DNA from: Vibrio chagasii
GTDB taxonomy: Bacteria > Pseudomonadota > Gammaproteobacteria > Enterobacterales > Vibrionaceae
Assembly: GCF_002954585.1 (NCBI RefSeq)
Contig: NZ_MSCI01000001.1
Coordinates: forward strand, 620,001-684,000
DNA length: 64,000 bases
Direction of reading: 5' to 3'
A model generated the notes under the pieces. It did not search any database and had not been told where the DNA came from. It was given only the letters and a program-made list of their open reading frames with translations. Below, one piece after another: positions 17,187 through 26,660 of this stretch. The position numbers were made by a program, and so were the translations under genes. The first letter of the stretch is position 1, and every line of letters begins with the position of its first letter.

Positions 17187-17262
17187 TGGAGCGACACACG
17201 AGGTTCGAACTCGTGACCTCAACCTTGGCAAGGTTGCGCTCTACCAGCTGAGCTAGTGTCGC
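17187..17262 (-). tRNA. tRNA-Gly(GCC)
   Basis: A 76-nt cloverleaf with encoded CCA, acceptor GCGACAC/GTGTCGC, anticodon GCC in AACCTTGCCAAGGTT. It differs from the array 2 copy in the acceptor and T stems, with paired changes. Confidence 0.97.
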
Positions 17263-17298
17263 ATTTTCATTATTCAACTCTAGATATTAGAGAGATAA

Positions 17299-17372
17299 TG
17301 GAGGCGCCTCCCGGAGTCGAACCGAGGTCCACGGATTTGCAATCCGCTGCATAGCCACTCTGCCAAGGCGCC
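17299..17372 (-). tRNA. tRNA-Cys(GCA)
   Basis: It is identical in its mature region to the tRNA-Cys at 16882-16955 as far as I can read. Second gene of array 1 in the direction of transcription. Confidence 0.97.
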
Positions 17373-17439
17373 TTTAATAGTGATTTAAGAGAACAACTCT
17401 TTGTTCAGCACTCTACTTAAAAAGTAGAAACTATATAGA

Positions 17440-17526
17440 TGGTGCCCCGGGCCGGACTTGAACCGGCACAGCGCGAACGCCGAGGGATTTTAAATCCCTT
17501 GTGTCTACCAATTCCACCACCAGGGC
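17440..17526 (-). tRNA. tRNA-Leu(UAA)
   Basis: First gene of array 1. It differs from the other tRNA-Leu copies in the variable arm (CGGCGTTCGCGC instead of CGACGTTCGCGT), with compensating changes that keep the stem. Confidence 0.97.
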
Positions 17527-17599
17527 AACGCAGTAATGCATGCCTATTACTGAAATAGAACACCATCTCTCAGCGACCTAAGCCGCGAGAACGAGGTGT

Positions 17600-17627
17600 A
17601 CTTTAACGGATGGAAAAATTTCGTCAA
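17600..17627 (-). promoter_or_regulatory. Promoter of tRNA array 1
   Basis: On the minus strand TTGACG (17622-17627), a 16-base spacer and TAAAGT (17600-17605), about 75 bases before the first tRNA-Leu. The rest of 17628-17873 is AT-rich leader with no gene seen. Confidence 0.7.
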
Positions 17628-17873
17628 CAATAAATTTTATCTTTTAATTCAAGTGATTAATTATCACACTTTAGAGAATAAATTTAGCCCACCTTGTATG
17701 GTTCTTATACTTGCCCTTCGTGTTTAATAGAGTGTTCGGCTCTGAGTTAACGGTTTGAAACACAGTTATCTATCTGCCCTTTTCGTAGTATCAAAGCATT
17801 CAATTCGTATTTTCATGTGTTTTTCATATTCAACGACTAGAGTTTTAAGTAACTCTTACTATAGTTTAAAGCT

Positions 17874-18662
17874 GTGAAATCACTAAAACGATACCAGTAT
17901 GAGCGCTATGCCGTTCTTTGTAATCTCGCTTACTCTCGTGGGTTCAAACAAACTCGGTATGGGTTTGCTCCAAACGGTCAGAGAGTCATCAAGAATCAGT
18001 TTGGTAAAACCATGATCCGCGTGCTGTGGAGTAAAGACAAAGATGAGGTAGTGGTCGTCATAAAAGGGTCGCACAGTGTTTCAGACTGGCTGCTTAACTT
18101 TGCTCTATGGACAAGAAGCTGCAAAAGAATTGGACTTAACTATGGAGTTCATGCGGGATTTTATCATCTGATGTTTCAAGAGAGCCAGCCGAGTCGAAAT
18201 GAAGATAAGTTAGGTTTGAACGTGATCGAGCGGTTGGAAACGATTCTCGCGCCCTTATTAGAACAAGGCAAAAGAGTCGCGATTACTGGGCACTCTTCTG
18301 GCGGTGCGATTGGTTGTGTCTTTGCGGATTATTTTGACAAGAAATACCCGGGTTGCATAAAACGTATCGTGACCTTTGGGCAACCTGCTATTGGTGATTG
18401 GAACTTCAAGAAAAATTATCGCTTGAGTAAAAAGACCTACCGCATATGTTGTGACATCGACATTGTAACCTTCATGCCGCCGGTACCTTTACTGTATTGG
18501 CACGTGGGAAAGATCCTTTGGCTTTATAACGGGCGTATCTATGAAAGTACACCGACTTTTATTCGCTTAGGGCGATCTCTCTTTAGTTGGTTGATTAGGC
18601 CTTTCTCTTATCACTTGATGAGTAAATACATACGTAATAAAGACTTCTTTGATCAGCACTGA
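17874..18662 (+). CDS. Lipase class 3 family protein
   Basis: This 262-residue alpha/beta-hydrolase is of the class 3 (fungal-type) lipase family. It has the nucleophile elbow GHSSGGA (about residue 140), the following VTFGQPAIGDWNF strand, a likely catalytic aspartate in CCDIDIVTFMPP and a candidate histidine in PFSYHLMSKY near the C-terminus. No signal peptide is seen, so it may act in the cytoplasm or at a membrane. The only start that keeps the conserved N-terminus is a GTG at 17874 with a weak ribosome site. It lies alone between two tRNA arrays, with no operon partner. Confidence 0.8.
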   Translation: MKSLKRYQYERYAVLCNLAYSRGFKQTRYGFAPNGQRVIKNQFGKTMIRVLWSKDKDEVVVVIKGSHSVSDWLLNFALWTRSCKRIGLNYGVHAGFYHLMFQESQPSRNEDKLGLNVIERLETILAPLLEQGKRVAITGHSSGGAIGCVFADYFDKKYPGCIKRIVTFGQPAIGDWNFKKNYRLSKKTYRICCDIDIVTFMPPVPLLYWHVGKILWLYNGRIYESTPTFIRLGRSLFSWLIRPFSYHLMSKYIRNKDFFDQH

Positions 18663-18750
18663 GACTCGCTCACCACCATAAAGAAAGAGCACAAACTTAT
18701 CACGGTCTGTGCTCTTACATTTTCTCGTCTATCCTATCGCGCTTTAGTTG

Positions 18751-20640
18751 TTAAAGCTTGAATCGAGATAACTCTTGCTTCAAATCATTCGCTAAATGGC
18801 TAAGCTGATCTGCCTGGGATACTGCATCCGTCGCATCAAGCGCCATAACGTCACTCACTTCACGAACAGATTCAGTATTCGCGTTAATTTCCGCTGTGAC
18901 CAGTGACTGCTCTTCAGCAGCAGAAGCAATCTGAGTCGCCATATCACTGATAACTTGAATCGCTTCACGGATTTGAGCGAGGCTCTCTCCTGCCATATCA
19001 ACATCATGCACGCTTGTCTCCGCCATATCGTGACTTTGCGTCATCACTTTAACCGCGCTATTCGTCGCCTGCTGCAAACGCTTGATCTTGTCTTCAATCT
19101 CTTCTGTTGATGCATGAGTACGCTGAGACAGTACTCGAACCTCATCCGCTACAACGGCGAAGCCACGACCTTGTTCACCAGCCCTCGCGGCTTCAATCGC
19201 AGCATTAAGTGCAAGTAGGTTAGTTTGTTCAGCTATCTCGCGTATCGTTGCTAAGATAGACGCAATTTGTTGTCCATGCTCTTCTAGCTCGCTAATAATA
19301 GATACAGCGCTCGTCAGTTCAGTAGCAAGCTCATTGATTGATGATTGGCTTTTTGCCATCTGTTGGAAGCCTTGCTCGCTTAATTCAACTGAATGACTCG
19401 CGCTTTTCGCTGTATTGTCCGCGTTAGAAGCGATCTCAGCCGTCGCTGTCGCCATTTCAGTTACCGCTGTTGCAACCATCGTAATTTCATCTTGCTGTCG
19501 ACTTACGCTATCACTACGTTTTAGAGCACTCTCATTAGCATGCTCAGCACCATCATTCATTGCTGTAGAGACTTGGGTAACGTTAGCCATCATTCCATGC
19601 AGTCGATCGACAAACACATTAAATTTATCGGCCAATTGACCAACCTCGTCTTTACTGGAGACTTGAAGGCGTTGAGTTAAATCACCCTCACCCTCTGCGA
19701 TATCAGCGAGTGCTTCGCTTACTCGTCCTAGCTCCACCAACTGGCGAGCAACAAACCAAGACGTTGCCGCAGCCATCACAATCAGAACAATCAAACCCGT
19801 GGTGATCTGACTGACCAGCATTTCAAACAGAGGTTGTTCCAAAACATCTTTATCCATCTCAATCACAAGCAACCAATCCGTACCACTAATTGGCTCCGCC
19901 ATGATCACTCGTTCATGACCATCTACTTGGGTAAAGATCGTCGTTAGATTCTGGGCTGCACTGTTTAAACCAGCAACACTCAGCTCTGGAGCGATGTCAT
20001 TCACCTGCTTAAGAATAAAGTCTTCGTTTTGGTGAGCGACAACCGTGCCTTGTTTGTCGATAAGGATCGCTCGACCATTTCCTGGAACCTGGATAGCTAA
20101 TACGTCTTTAATCAGCTTGTCCAAGGCGAGGTTCGAAGCAACGACACCAATAATGGACCCGTTCTCGGTAACCGGATCGGTCAGTGTAACCACGAGCGCC
20201 TGCATCGTAACGCTTACATACGGCTTGGTTGTGACGGCTTTGTTTTGCGCTAACGTCTCTTTATACCAACCACGAACTCTTGGGTCGTACCCTGCTTTAT
20301 TGAGAGAAGGATCATGACGGAACATCTCCCCGTCTTTATTGCCGTAATAACTCAATCCAAAGCCACCAGATACAAGGGTTTGACGTAAGTGCGGGACAAT
20401 ATCTAATGAAGGGTTAAGTTGAACTTGTTGTTGAAGACCATGTACGGCTTGTTTCTTATCGTAAAACCAATCACTGATCCCTTTTGCATGGGCGTTCAGC
20501 GTGTTACGACTTTCACTCTCTATAGCCTGCCAGCTGTTACTTTGAAACGTCTTATAACCCATAAAAAGAAGAATTGCGGATGTAAAAGCAATCGCCAAAA
20601 CTACAGAGAAAACCATTTTCCTCTTTAGACTAAATTGCAT
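18751..20640 (-). CDS. Methyl-accepting chemotaxis protein with dCache-type sensor
   Basis: This 629-residue chemoreceptor has membrane segment 1 (about residues 10-30), a large periplasmic double-Cache-like sensor (about 35-270; motifs [25 protein letters not shown] and [10 protein letters not shown]), membrane segment 2 (about 275-297), HAMP, and a cytoplasmic signalling helix bundle. The bundle's hairpin tip [21 protein letters not shown] contacts CheA/CheW. The DxRxRxWY pattern in the sensor is the known amino-acid/amine binding type (dCACHE_1), so amino acids are plausible ligands, but this is inferred. It is a single gene; a weak hairpin at about 18685-18716 separates it from the lipase. 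Confidence 0.93.
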   Translation of the reverse strand: MQFSLKRKMVFSVVLAIAFTSAILLFMGYKTFQSNSWQAIESESRNTLNAHAKGISDWFYDKKQAVHGLQQQVQLNPSLDIVPHLRQTLVSGGFGLSYYGNKDGEMFRHDPSLNKAGYDPRVRGWYKETLAQNKAVTTKPYVSVTMQALVVTLTDPVTENGSIIGVVASNLALDKLIKDVLAIQVPGNGRAILIDKQGTVVAHQNEDFILKQVNDIAPELSVAGLNSAAQNLTTIFTQVDGHERVIMAEPISGTDWLLVIEMDKDVLEQPLFEMLVSQITTGLIVLIVMAAATSWFVARQLVELGRVSEALADIAEGEGDLTQRLQVSSKDEVGQLADKFNVFVDRLHGMMANVTQVSTAMNDGAEHANESALKRSDSVSRQQDEITMVATAVTEMATATAEIASNADNTAKSASHSVELSEQGFQQMAKSQSSINELATELTSAVSIISELEEHGQQIASILATIREIAEQTNLLALNAAIEAARAGEQGRGFAVVADEVRVLSQRTHASTEEIEDKIKRLQQATNSAVKVMTQSHDMAETSVHDVDMAGESLAQIREAIQVISDMATQIASAAEEQSLVTAEINANTESVREVSDVMALDATDAVSQADQLSHLANDLKQELSRFKL

Positions 20641-20889
20641 ATTAAGAACCTCTTATAGAACAATTAAAGAAATATAAAGAGAAATCCTATCACCCATACT
20701 CATGTTTTTATTAGGGTCATCCCAAAAAACAATGAAACAAATTGAGCATTATGTTTAATTGTGACTTTGATTTATTTACTGGTTTATCAACGATAAAGAT
20801 TATTTAGCCACAAACAAAAGCGAGTTGTAGAAAACAAAGGAAAAGTAAAAGCAGAGTGCTCAAACAGAGCAGATAAGACGCCAGATACG

Positions 20890-20918
20890 AAAAAACCAGT
20901 CACTAGGACTGGTTTTTT
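20890..20918 (-). terminator. Terminator of tRNA array 2
   Basis: A 12-base-pair perfect stem (core CCAGTC) with a five-base loop is followed by T6 on the minus strand. It is a different hairpin from that of array 1, so the duplication does not include the terminator. Confidence 0.9.
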
Positions 20919-20926
20919 ATGAATGA

Positions 20927-21000
20927 TGGAGGCGCCTCCCGGAGTCGAACCGAGGTCCACGGATTTGCAATCCGCTGCATAGCCACTCTGCCAAGGCGCC
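20927..21000 (-). tRNA. tRNA-Cys(GCA)
   Basis: 74 nt with encoded CCA. Same mature sequence as the array 1 copies; last gene of array 2. Confidence 0.97.
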
Positions 21001-21064
21001 TTCTATAGTGTTTTAAGAGAACAACTCTTTTGATTCCTACCCCAAAAGGTAACAACCAAATAGA

Positions 21065-21151
21065 TGGTGCCCCGGGCCGGACTTGAACCGGCACAACGCG
21101 AACGTCGAGGGATTTTAAATCCCTTGTGTCTACCAATTCCACCACCAGGGC
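21065..21151 (-). tRNA. tRNA-Leu(UAA)
   Basis: 87 nt with encoded CCA, identical in its mature region to the copy at 17020-17106. Confidence 0.97.
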
Positions 21152-21231
21152 ACGCAATTCTTTATTGCGATGCCGATTACTGAAAAGTAAAACACCATCT
21201 TAATGTCGAAATGAATCAACATTACAAAATT

Positions 21232-21307
21232 TGGAGCGATACATCGGGTTCGAACCGATGACCTCAACCTTGGCAAGGTTGCGCTCTACCAACTGAGCTA
21301 GTATCGC
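21232..21307 (-). tRNA. tRNA-Gly(GCC)
   Basis: 76 nt with encoded CCA. The acceptor stem is GCGATAC/GTATCGC and the T stem ATCGG/CCGAT, where the array 1 copy has GCGACAC and ACGAG/CTCGT. Pairing is kept, so both copies look functional. Confidence 0.97.
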
Positions 21308-21344
21308 ATTTTCATCCGTCAGCTTTCTAAAGTGAAAGAGAGAA

Positions 21345-21418
21345 TGGAGGCGCCTCCCGGAGTCGAACCGAGGTCCACGGATTTGCAATCCGCTGCATAG
21401 CCACTCTGCCAAGGCGCC
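21345..21418 (-). tRNA. tRNA-Cys(GCA)
   Basis: 74 nt with encoded CCA; first gene of array 2. Confidence 0.97.
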
Positions 21419-21474
21419 TTTTTATTTCAACACGTTAGGGACCAAGTAAGCCACTCCGCTGTGTTCGAGTGCCT

Positions 21475-21502
21475 ACTTTACGGATTAAGGAGAGATAGTC
21501 AA
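21475..21502 (-). promoter_or_regulatory. Promoter of tRNA array 2
   Basis: On the minus strand AGTCAA read as TTGACT (21497-21502), a 16-base spacer and TAAAGT (21475-21480). The -10 box and spacer length are the same as in the array 1 promoter, although the flanks differ. Confidence 0.7.
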
Positions 21503-21615
21503 ACAAAAAAGTGAATTTAAATTCTGTTTGCTGACATTTAAATCAAATTGCTGCTTGTTCGATCTTTTCAGCTAAAAAACACACAGCAAAATGGTTTAAA
21601 TTAATGATTCGCGAC

Positions 21616-23061
21616 CTACCACTTCTTCATGAAGCGACCAACCAAGCTCGGGTGATATGCCCAACAATGATCAAACATGCTCATCAATTGAGGGTTGCCG
21701 TACTTAGAAAGGCTCACTGCATGGAAACGGTTTTTATGTTCCTTCAGCTTTTCTACCTGAGCGATCATCTCGTCAGACTGCTTAGGAGCAATAAAGTCAG
21801 ACAGCACGATTAAATCAGCATTCTTGTATTTGTCACCTGTCATTAAGTCGATCGATTTCATCAATACAGGTTCCAAATCTGTGCCTCCGTGGAATGAGTA
21901 ACTCAAGAAGTCACTCGCTTCACGTAAGCCATCTTGCCTTGTTAGCTCGTAAGTAATCTGTTCTGAAGAGAAAAGGATCACGTAACAGTCCCTCTCTTCC
22001 GCCAAAGCGATTTGCATTAGCGCATAGGCCATTGCTTTAGCGGATTGCTCAGGAAAGCCGCTCATAGAGCCAGAGGCGTCGACACAAACAATAAACGGCC
22101 CCTTCTCGATATCAACGTGTTTACTATCTGGCTTTTGTGCCTTAACTTTACGCAACGTACGAGACTTACCTTTGGAGCGATAGCTCAGTAAGCGTTTATC
22201 CGCCAAGTGCTTGTAGAAGATAACTTCGAGCTCTGGGTACGCCAAGAACATAGTCTCGTTTGGCAGCATCTTGTTGAGATCATCGCTTTCATGAATCCCG
22301 ACGATATCATCAACGGCTTCATCGCTTTTCTCTTCTACCATCTGCAGTTCTTCTACAGGAGCCTTATGTAACGAGGGATCGTCTTCCATGCCCGCCATAC
22401 GGCCTAGCTTCTCTGCTATCTCTTGCAGACCTTTGTGTTTATTTAAAAACTCTGCGTGACGCTTCATTACAGTTAAATCTGTTTTACTTAACTTAGCAGA
22501 AGCCATATCCCACAAACGTCCTACGCTTCCCTCATCACCAGATTCCGTCACTTTATCCATGTTTTTCATGGTTTCCATGCGTTGGTAGAGATCCGCTAAA
22601 ACTTTCTCTTTGCTGGTTTCCAACTCTGTTACTTGAGCTTGCTTGATGGCATCTGACAACGACTGATACCACTGATCACAGAAGTAGTGCGGGAACATCG
22701 CATTGTAAACACCCTTGTTGTTTTCCATCAGGCGTCTAGCTTGTAGGTAAAACGCTGAGTGCCACTCCAATTTTTTGATGACACTATCAATCTCATCAAA
22801 AAACTGGGGCTCATCCCAGTGAATTACTTCTTGGTAAAGTGCGATTTCTTCTTGGAATCGGTCGGTCTCACACACCTTAGTGACACGTTTTTTTACTTTG
22901 CCGCGCCATTTCACTAGGTGGTTTTTAACCGACGTTTTAACCCCTTTATTCTCGGCAGCCATCATCACTTGAGAACGGGCGATGAGATCATTCATCGCCG
23001 TATCAATGATGCCTGAGTCAGCAACCATTAAAGCAAGGTTTAAACCGTCTGCTCCTAACAT
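21616..23061 (-). CDS. viaA: VWA-domain protein ViaA
   Basis: This 481-residue partner of the MoxR ATPase RavA is close to the E. coli length of 483. The C-terminal von Willebrand A domain has the metal-ion-dependent adhesion site motif VDASGSMSG, with the further MIDAS threonine in FHGGTDLEPV and the aspartate in VLSDF. The N-terminal half is helical. In E. coli RavA-ViaA acts as a chaperone-like pair that touches respiratory complex I and fumarate reductase and influences aminoglycoside uptake (known family biology). It starts 11 bases after the ravA stop. Confidence 0.92.
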   Translation of the reverse strand: MLGADGLNLALMVADSGIIDTAMNDLIARSQVMMAAENKGVKTSVKNHLVKWRGKVKKRVTKVCETDRFQEEIALYQEVIHWDEPQFFDEIDSVIKKLEWHSAFYLQARRLMENNKGVYNAMFPHYFCDQWYQSLSDAIKQAQVTELETSKEKVLADLYQRMETMKNMDKVTESGDEGSVGRLWDMASAKLSKTDLTVMKRHAEFLNKHKGLQEIAEKLGRMAGMEDDPSLHKAPVEELQMVEEKSDEAVDDIVGIHESDDLNKMLPNETMFLAYPELEVIFYKHLADKRLLSYRSKGKSRTLRKVKAQKPDSKHVDIEKGPFIVCVDASGSMSGFPEQSAKAMAYALMQIALAEERDCYVILFSSEQITYELTRQDGLREASDFLSYSFHGGTDLEPVLMKSIDLMTGDKYKNADLIVLSDFIAPKQSDEMIAQVEKLKEHKNRFHAVSLSKYGNPQLMSMFDHCWAYHPSLVGRFMKKW

Positions 23062-23072
23062 ACTTGTCCCCT

Positions 23073-24728
23073 CTACTCGAAGTACTGACTCATAAATTTA
23101 AGACGCTGAGCAATCTTGCTGCTCTTCACTTTCGCAGTCTCAAGTTCTTGTGTTACCGCTTGCAAACTTGACTCCATCGCTTTTGGTAGCTCTGGGTCAA
23201 TATAGTTATGAGGAAGCGCATCGTGGAAATCGGTGCGCACACGTTTCAGCTTGAATTCAGCTTCGTTTAATTGCTCAAGTGCTCGTTCAGCACCACTCAA
23301 CCATTTACTGTAAAGCTCTTGGTCCAAACCATCAGTTGTCACCACACTCACTAATACCGAGCGATTCGCGATGTCTTTAATCACTAGTTGGTTCGATGCA
23401 TCAAGATCCAACTTCAAGCGACACAGATTCTTATTTTCGTTTACGTAACCGTAAATATCTCCGTGCCCTTCTTTAAGCACACGGTCGAAGTCATCTTTCG
23501 CTACGTAAACCCAGCGGCTATCACCTTTCTCTGATTCTGACACTGACATGTTGCTTTGCAGCAGAACTAACTTCACTAAGTTGTAAGCACTGCCGACGCT
23601 GTACGTCTTCGCATTTTTAATATCGTTGTGGTAAACGTCTTTACGTAGAAGGCCGCTGGTTGTTTCCATAGAGAGCGAAACAGAAAGTGTTGCTTCAACT
23701 TCGTCTTGGATATCTTCAAGCTCTTCACGTGACATTTCAATTTGAGCTTTAGACTCTTGTTGATCGAAAGCTCGATTCAACGCAAAGTCTTTAACTACAC
23801 TACGAACCACATCTCGTGATTCAGGGCTGTGCCACAAGCAATCTTGCAGTAAAAGAATATCGAGCGGGTTGACGCTGTCACGACCACTGAAGAACGCACT
23901 CGCCTTCAGCAGTTTCACAGCTTTCTTCCAACGTCTATCTGAAACATACAAATCAGACTCAGAAGTTGAACCCTGCTGCTTAACCGTCTCTTCTAGCATG
24001 GTTTTCAACTCATACAGCTTGTTGAACGCGTTGTCCGTCAGTTCAAGCTTATCGAGTTCTTTTTGCCACTGGTGATATTCAATATCAGTAATCGCCAAAC
24101 CCTTCGGGATCTCAGCTTCTTGAGAAGTACCCGCAGTGAGCATCGATTTGAAGTTTTGTTTGTTCTGGATTCGGTTTACAAACACGCGCACAAGCATGCG
24201 GTCATAAAGAGCTTCTAGGCCGCTGTCTTCATCTGGAAGTTCATTAGATGCTGACACCAATAAGCGCATTGGTACGCGTTCAATATCGCTACCATTCTTG
24301 AACGTTTTTTCGTTCACAACGGTAAGGAGTGTATTAAGGATCGCAGGGCCAGCTTTCCAGATTTCATCAAGGAAAACCACTTGAGCCGTTGGTAAATAAC
24401 CTTCAGTCAGCCTTACGTAGCGACCATTGTCTTTTAATTCTTGGATACTTAAAGGACCAAACACCTCTTCAGGCGTAGAAAAGCGTGTCATCAAATATTC
24501 AAAATAACTGCTGTTATCGAAAGCTTGGATTAGCCGTTTAGCGATAAGACTTTTTGCAATGCCTGGAGGGCCCAGTAGGAAAACACTTTCACCAGCCAAA
24601 GCAGCCAGTAAACAGAGCTTAATGGTATCTTCTCTTTCATAGACACCATCAGACAGAGCATGCGCTAATTTGTTAATTCTTTCAGAGAGTAGCGCCTTGT
24701 CAGCATGTGAAGAAATAGAAGGGGTCAT
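23073..24728 (-). CDS. ravA: MoxR-family AAA+ ATPase RavA
   Basis: This 551-residue AAA+ ATPase has Walker A GPPGIAKS (near residue 58), Walker B VVFLDEIWKA, sensor 1 in LLVSASNELPDED, and RavA-specific C-terminal regions (triple-helical and LARA-like) after about residue 330. It is longer than E. coli RavA (498), mainly in the C-terminal part. It is co-transcribed with viaA. The region upstream (24729-25015) is AT-rich and I see no clear operator in it. Confidence 0.92.
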   Translation of the reverse strand: MTPSISSHADKALLSERINKLAHALSDGVYEREDTIKLCLLAALAGESVFLLGPPGIAKSLIAKRLIQAFDNSSYFEYLMTRFSTPEEVFGPLSIQELKDNGRYVRLTEGYLPTAQVVFLDEIWKAGPAILNTLLTVVNEKTFKNGSDIERVPMRLLVSASNELPDEDSGLEALYDRMLVRVFVNRIQNKQNFKSMLTAGTSQEAEIPKGLAITDIEYHQWQKELDKLELTDNAFNKLYELKTMLEETVKQQGSTSESDLYVSDRRWKKAVKLLKASAFFSGRDSVNPLDILLLQDCLWHSPESRDVVRSVVKDFALNRAFDQQESKAQIEMSREELEDIQDEVEATLSVSLSMETTSGLLRKDVYHNDIKNAKTYSVGSAYNLVKLVLLQSNMSVSESEKGDSRWVYVAKDDFDRVLKEGHGDIYGYVNENKNLCRLKLDLDASNQLVIKDIANRSVLVSVVTTDGLDQELYSKWLSGAERALEQLNEAEFKLKRVRTDFHDALPHNYIDPELPKAMESSLQAVTQELETAKVKSSKIAQRLKFMSQYFE

Positions 24729-25015
24729 GCATTACTCCGAAAATCTTTGGACAATAAAGAGTGTAGATTTGTTTTTATACATTTGTTAGCACTTTGTTAC
24801 AAGTGTATTTTATTATTGAGTTGCATTTATATCAGATGGTTACGTCAGTAATTTCGATGTAATCATAGATTGCAAATTTGAGAGTAGAGTCACGAATGGA
24901 GTGAAATTTAATTCAAAACTATGCCTAAATTTTCTTTTATTTTCGACACCATAGGCGTTATGGTGGAGCACGTCTTTCGAATACGAAAAATTGGCAAGGA
25001 ATGTGGCCAGACTGC

Positions 25016-25531
25016 ATGAATAAAGTTATCCATCAATGGAAAAGTATATCTCTCATAGAAGAGAACGTGACGCTCCCAACAAACGTCGTGGTAAAACATA
25101 CAACAATTAACCACCCAGGTGCCGCCGTTATTCTTCCTATTACGTCTTCTGGAAAAGTCATTCTGATCAACCAGTTTCGCCCTTCACTCAAAAAGTGGCT
25201 TTTAGAACTGCCCGCAGGCACGATGGAAGTCAATGAAACACCACTTGAGTGTGCTCAGCGTGAACTAGAAGAAGAAACCGGTTATAGCGCAGAGTCATTC
25301 CAAAGTCTGGGGCAAGTTACCCCACTCGCTGGCTTCTGTGATGAGATTCAGCATTTGTTTGTGGCAAAACAGCTCAACCTCACGACCCGCTATGAATGTG
25401 ATGAAGATGAAGTAATAGAAGTGATCGAACTTAGCTTAGAAGAACTACACGATAAAATAAGAAACGATCAAATCACCGACACCAAAACTATCGCTTGTTT
25501 AAGTAAAGCCCAACTATGTGGTCATCTATAG
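25016..25531 (+). CDS. Nudix hydrolase, probable ADP-ribose/ADP-sugar pyrophosphatase
   Basis: This 171-residue enzyme has a complete Nudix box from G-T-M-E-V-N-E through RELEEETGY (about residues 67-88), preceded by the ADP-ribose-type strand VILINQFRPSLKKWLLELPAG. The LPAG motif and the length point to the NudF/ADP-sugar pyrophosphatase group, which splits ADP-ribose to AMP and ribose phosphate. An earlier ATG at 25001 has AAGGA directly adjacent and so is poorly spaced; I prefer 25016, where the conserved part starts (MNKVIHQW). It lies 39 bases before ltaE and is probably co-transcribed with it. Confidence 0.85.
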   Translation: MNKVIHQWKSISLIEENVTLPTNVVVKHTTINHPGAAVILPITSSGKVILINQFRPSLKKWLLELPAGTMEVNETPLECAQRELEEETGYSAESFQSLGQVTPLAGFCDEIQHLFVAKQLNLTTRYECDEDEVIEVIELSLEELHDKIRNDQITDTKTIACLSKAQLCGHL

Positions 25532-25570
25532 CTATTTATATGACTACCTAAAGTACTCTAGGAGAAAAAC

Positions 25571-26581
25571 ATGGACTTTCGTTCTGATACCGTAACCAAA
25601 CCTTCACAAGCTATGCGCGAAGCAATGGCGAACGCAGCTGTAGGTGATGATGTATACGGTGACGACCCAACCGTAAATGAACTTGAGCAGTGGGCTGCCA
25701 ACGAAACAGGTTTTGAAGCAGCAATGTTCACCTCATCAGGTACTCAAGCAAACCTGCTTGGCCTAATGGCACACTGTGAACGTGGTGACGAGTATCTTTG
25801 TGGCCAACAAGCACATAACTACAAATATGAAGCTGGGGGTGCGGCGGTACTTGGTTCCATTCAACCACAACCGATCGAAAACAATCCTGACGGCACACTA
25901 GACTTTAAAAAGCTGGCCGCTGCGATTAAACCCGATGACAGCCACTTCGCTCGTACTAAACTATTAAGTCTAGAGAACACCATTAATGGCAAAGTACTTC
26001 CGATGTCTTACTTAGCCGAAGCTCGCGAATTCGTAAACCAGCACAGCTTACAAATGCACCTAGACGGCGCGCGAGTATACAACGCAGCTGTTGCATTAGA
26101 TGTCCACATCAAAGAGATCGCACAATACTTCGACTCAATGACTATCTGCTTGTCGAAAGGTTTAGGCGCTCCGATTGGTTCATTACTACTCGGTAGCAAA
26201 GAGTACATAGCGAAAGCACGCCGCCTACGTAAAATGGTCGGTGGTGGTATGCGCCAAGCGGGTATTCTTGCTGCAGCAGGAAAAATGGCGCTGACAGAAA
26301 ACGTAGCTCAGCTCAAACTTGACCACGAGAACGCGAAAAACTTGGCTATTGGCTTGAGCAAGTTGGAAGGCTTCTCGGTTAACCCTGACTTTGTTCAAAC
26401 GAACATCGTATTTGCGAAGTTAGACGAGTCGGTGGATATCAACCGTATCGCAGGTGAACTTAGCGAACAAGGTATTACAATGACACCTGGTAACCCTGTA
26501 CGTTTTGTTACTCACCGCGACATTAGTGCGGAAGATATTTCTAGATTCTTAAATGAATTACAAAAAGCGCTGACAGTCTAA
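25571..26581 (+). CDS. ltaE: Low-specificity L-threonine aldolase
   Basis: This 336-residue PLP enzyme cleaves threonine or allo-threonine to glycine and acetaldehyde. Family motifs: MDFRSDTVTKPS at the start, VGDDVYGDDPTV, FTSSGTQANLLG, HLDGARVYNA and the PLP lysine in CLSKGLGAPIGS (about residue 197). Its length matches E. coli LtaE (333). It has an AGGAG ribosome site and a terminator follows. Nothing is missing. Confidence 0.96.
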   Translation: MDFRSDTVTKPSQAMREAMANAAVGDDVYGDDPTVNELEQWAANETGFEAAMFTSSGTQANLLGLMAHCERGDEYLCGQQAHNYKYEAGGAAVLGSIQPQPIENNPDGTLDFKKLAAAIKPDDSHFARTKLLSLENTINGKVLPMSYLAEAREFVNQHSLQMHLDGARVYNAAVALDVHIKEIAQYFDSMTICLSKGLGAPIGSLLLGSKEYIAKARRLRKMVGGGMRQAGILAAAGKMALTENVAQLKLDHENAKNLAIGLSKLEGFSVNPDFVQTNIVFAKLDESVDINRIAGELSEQGITMTPGNPVRFVTHRDISAEDISRFLNELQKALTV

Positions 26582-26608
26582 TACCATAATCAACCCTTAA
26601 CGAATCGT

Positions 26609-26641
26609 AAAATGCCACGCAATATCGTGTGGCATTTTTTT
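26609..26641 (+). terminator. Terminator of ltaE
   Basis: An AATGCCAC stem with its reverse complement GTGGCATT and a T7 tract. It lies between convergent genes. Confidence 0.85.
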
Positions 26642-26660
26642 ACCATCAGTCAGTTAATAC

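Larger units (their letters stand above)
16876..17262 (-). repeat. Direct repeat A: tRNA-Gly, tRNA-Leu, tRNA-Cys block
   Basis: This 387-base block, spacers included, is nearly identical to 20921-21307 at a constant offset of 4045 bases. Identity extends through non-tRNA spacers, for example TTTTAAGAGAACAACTCTTT at both places, so it reflects a recent duplication or gene conversion and not only tRNA conservation. Confidence 0.9.
20921..21307 (-). repeat. Direct repeat B: tRNA-Gly, tRNA-Leu, tRNA-Cys block
   Basis: The partner of 16876-17262, in the same orientation and 4045 bases away. It differs at only a few spacer positions and in the tRNA-Gly acceptor and T stems. Confidence 0.9.
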
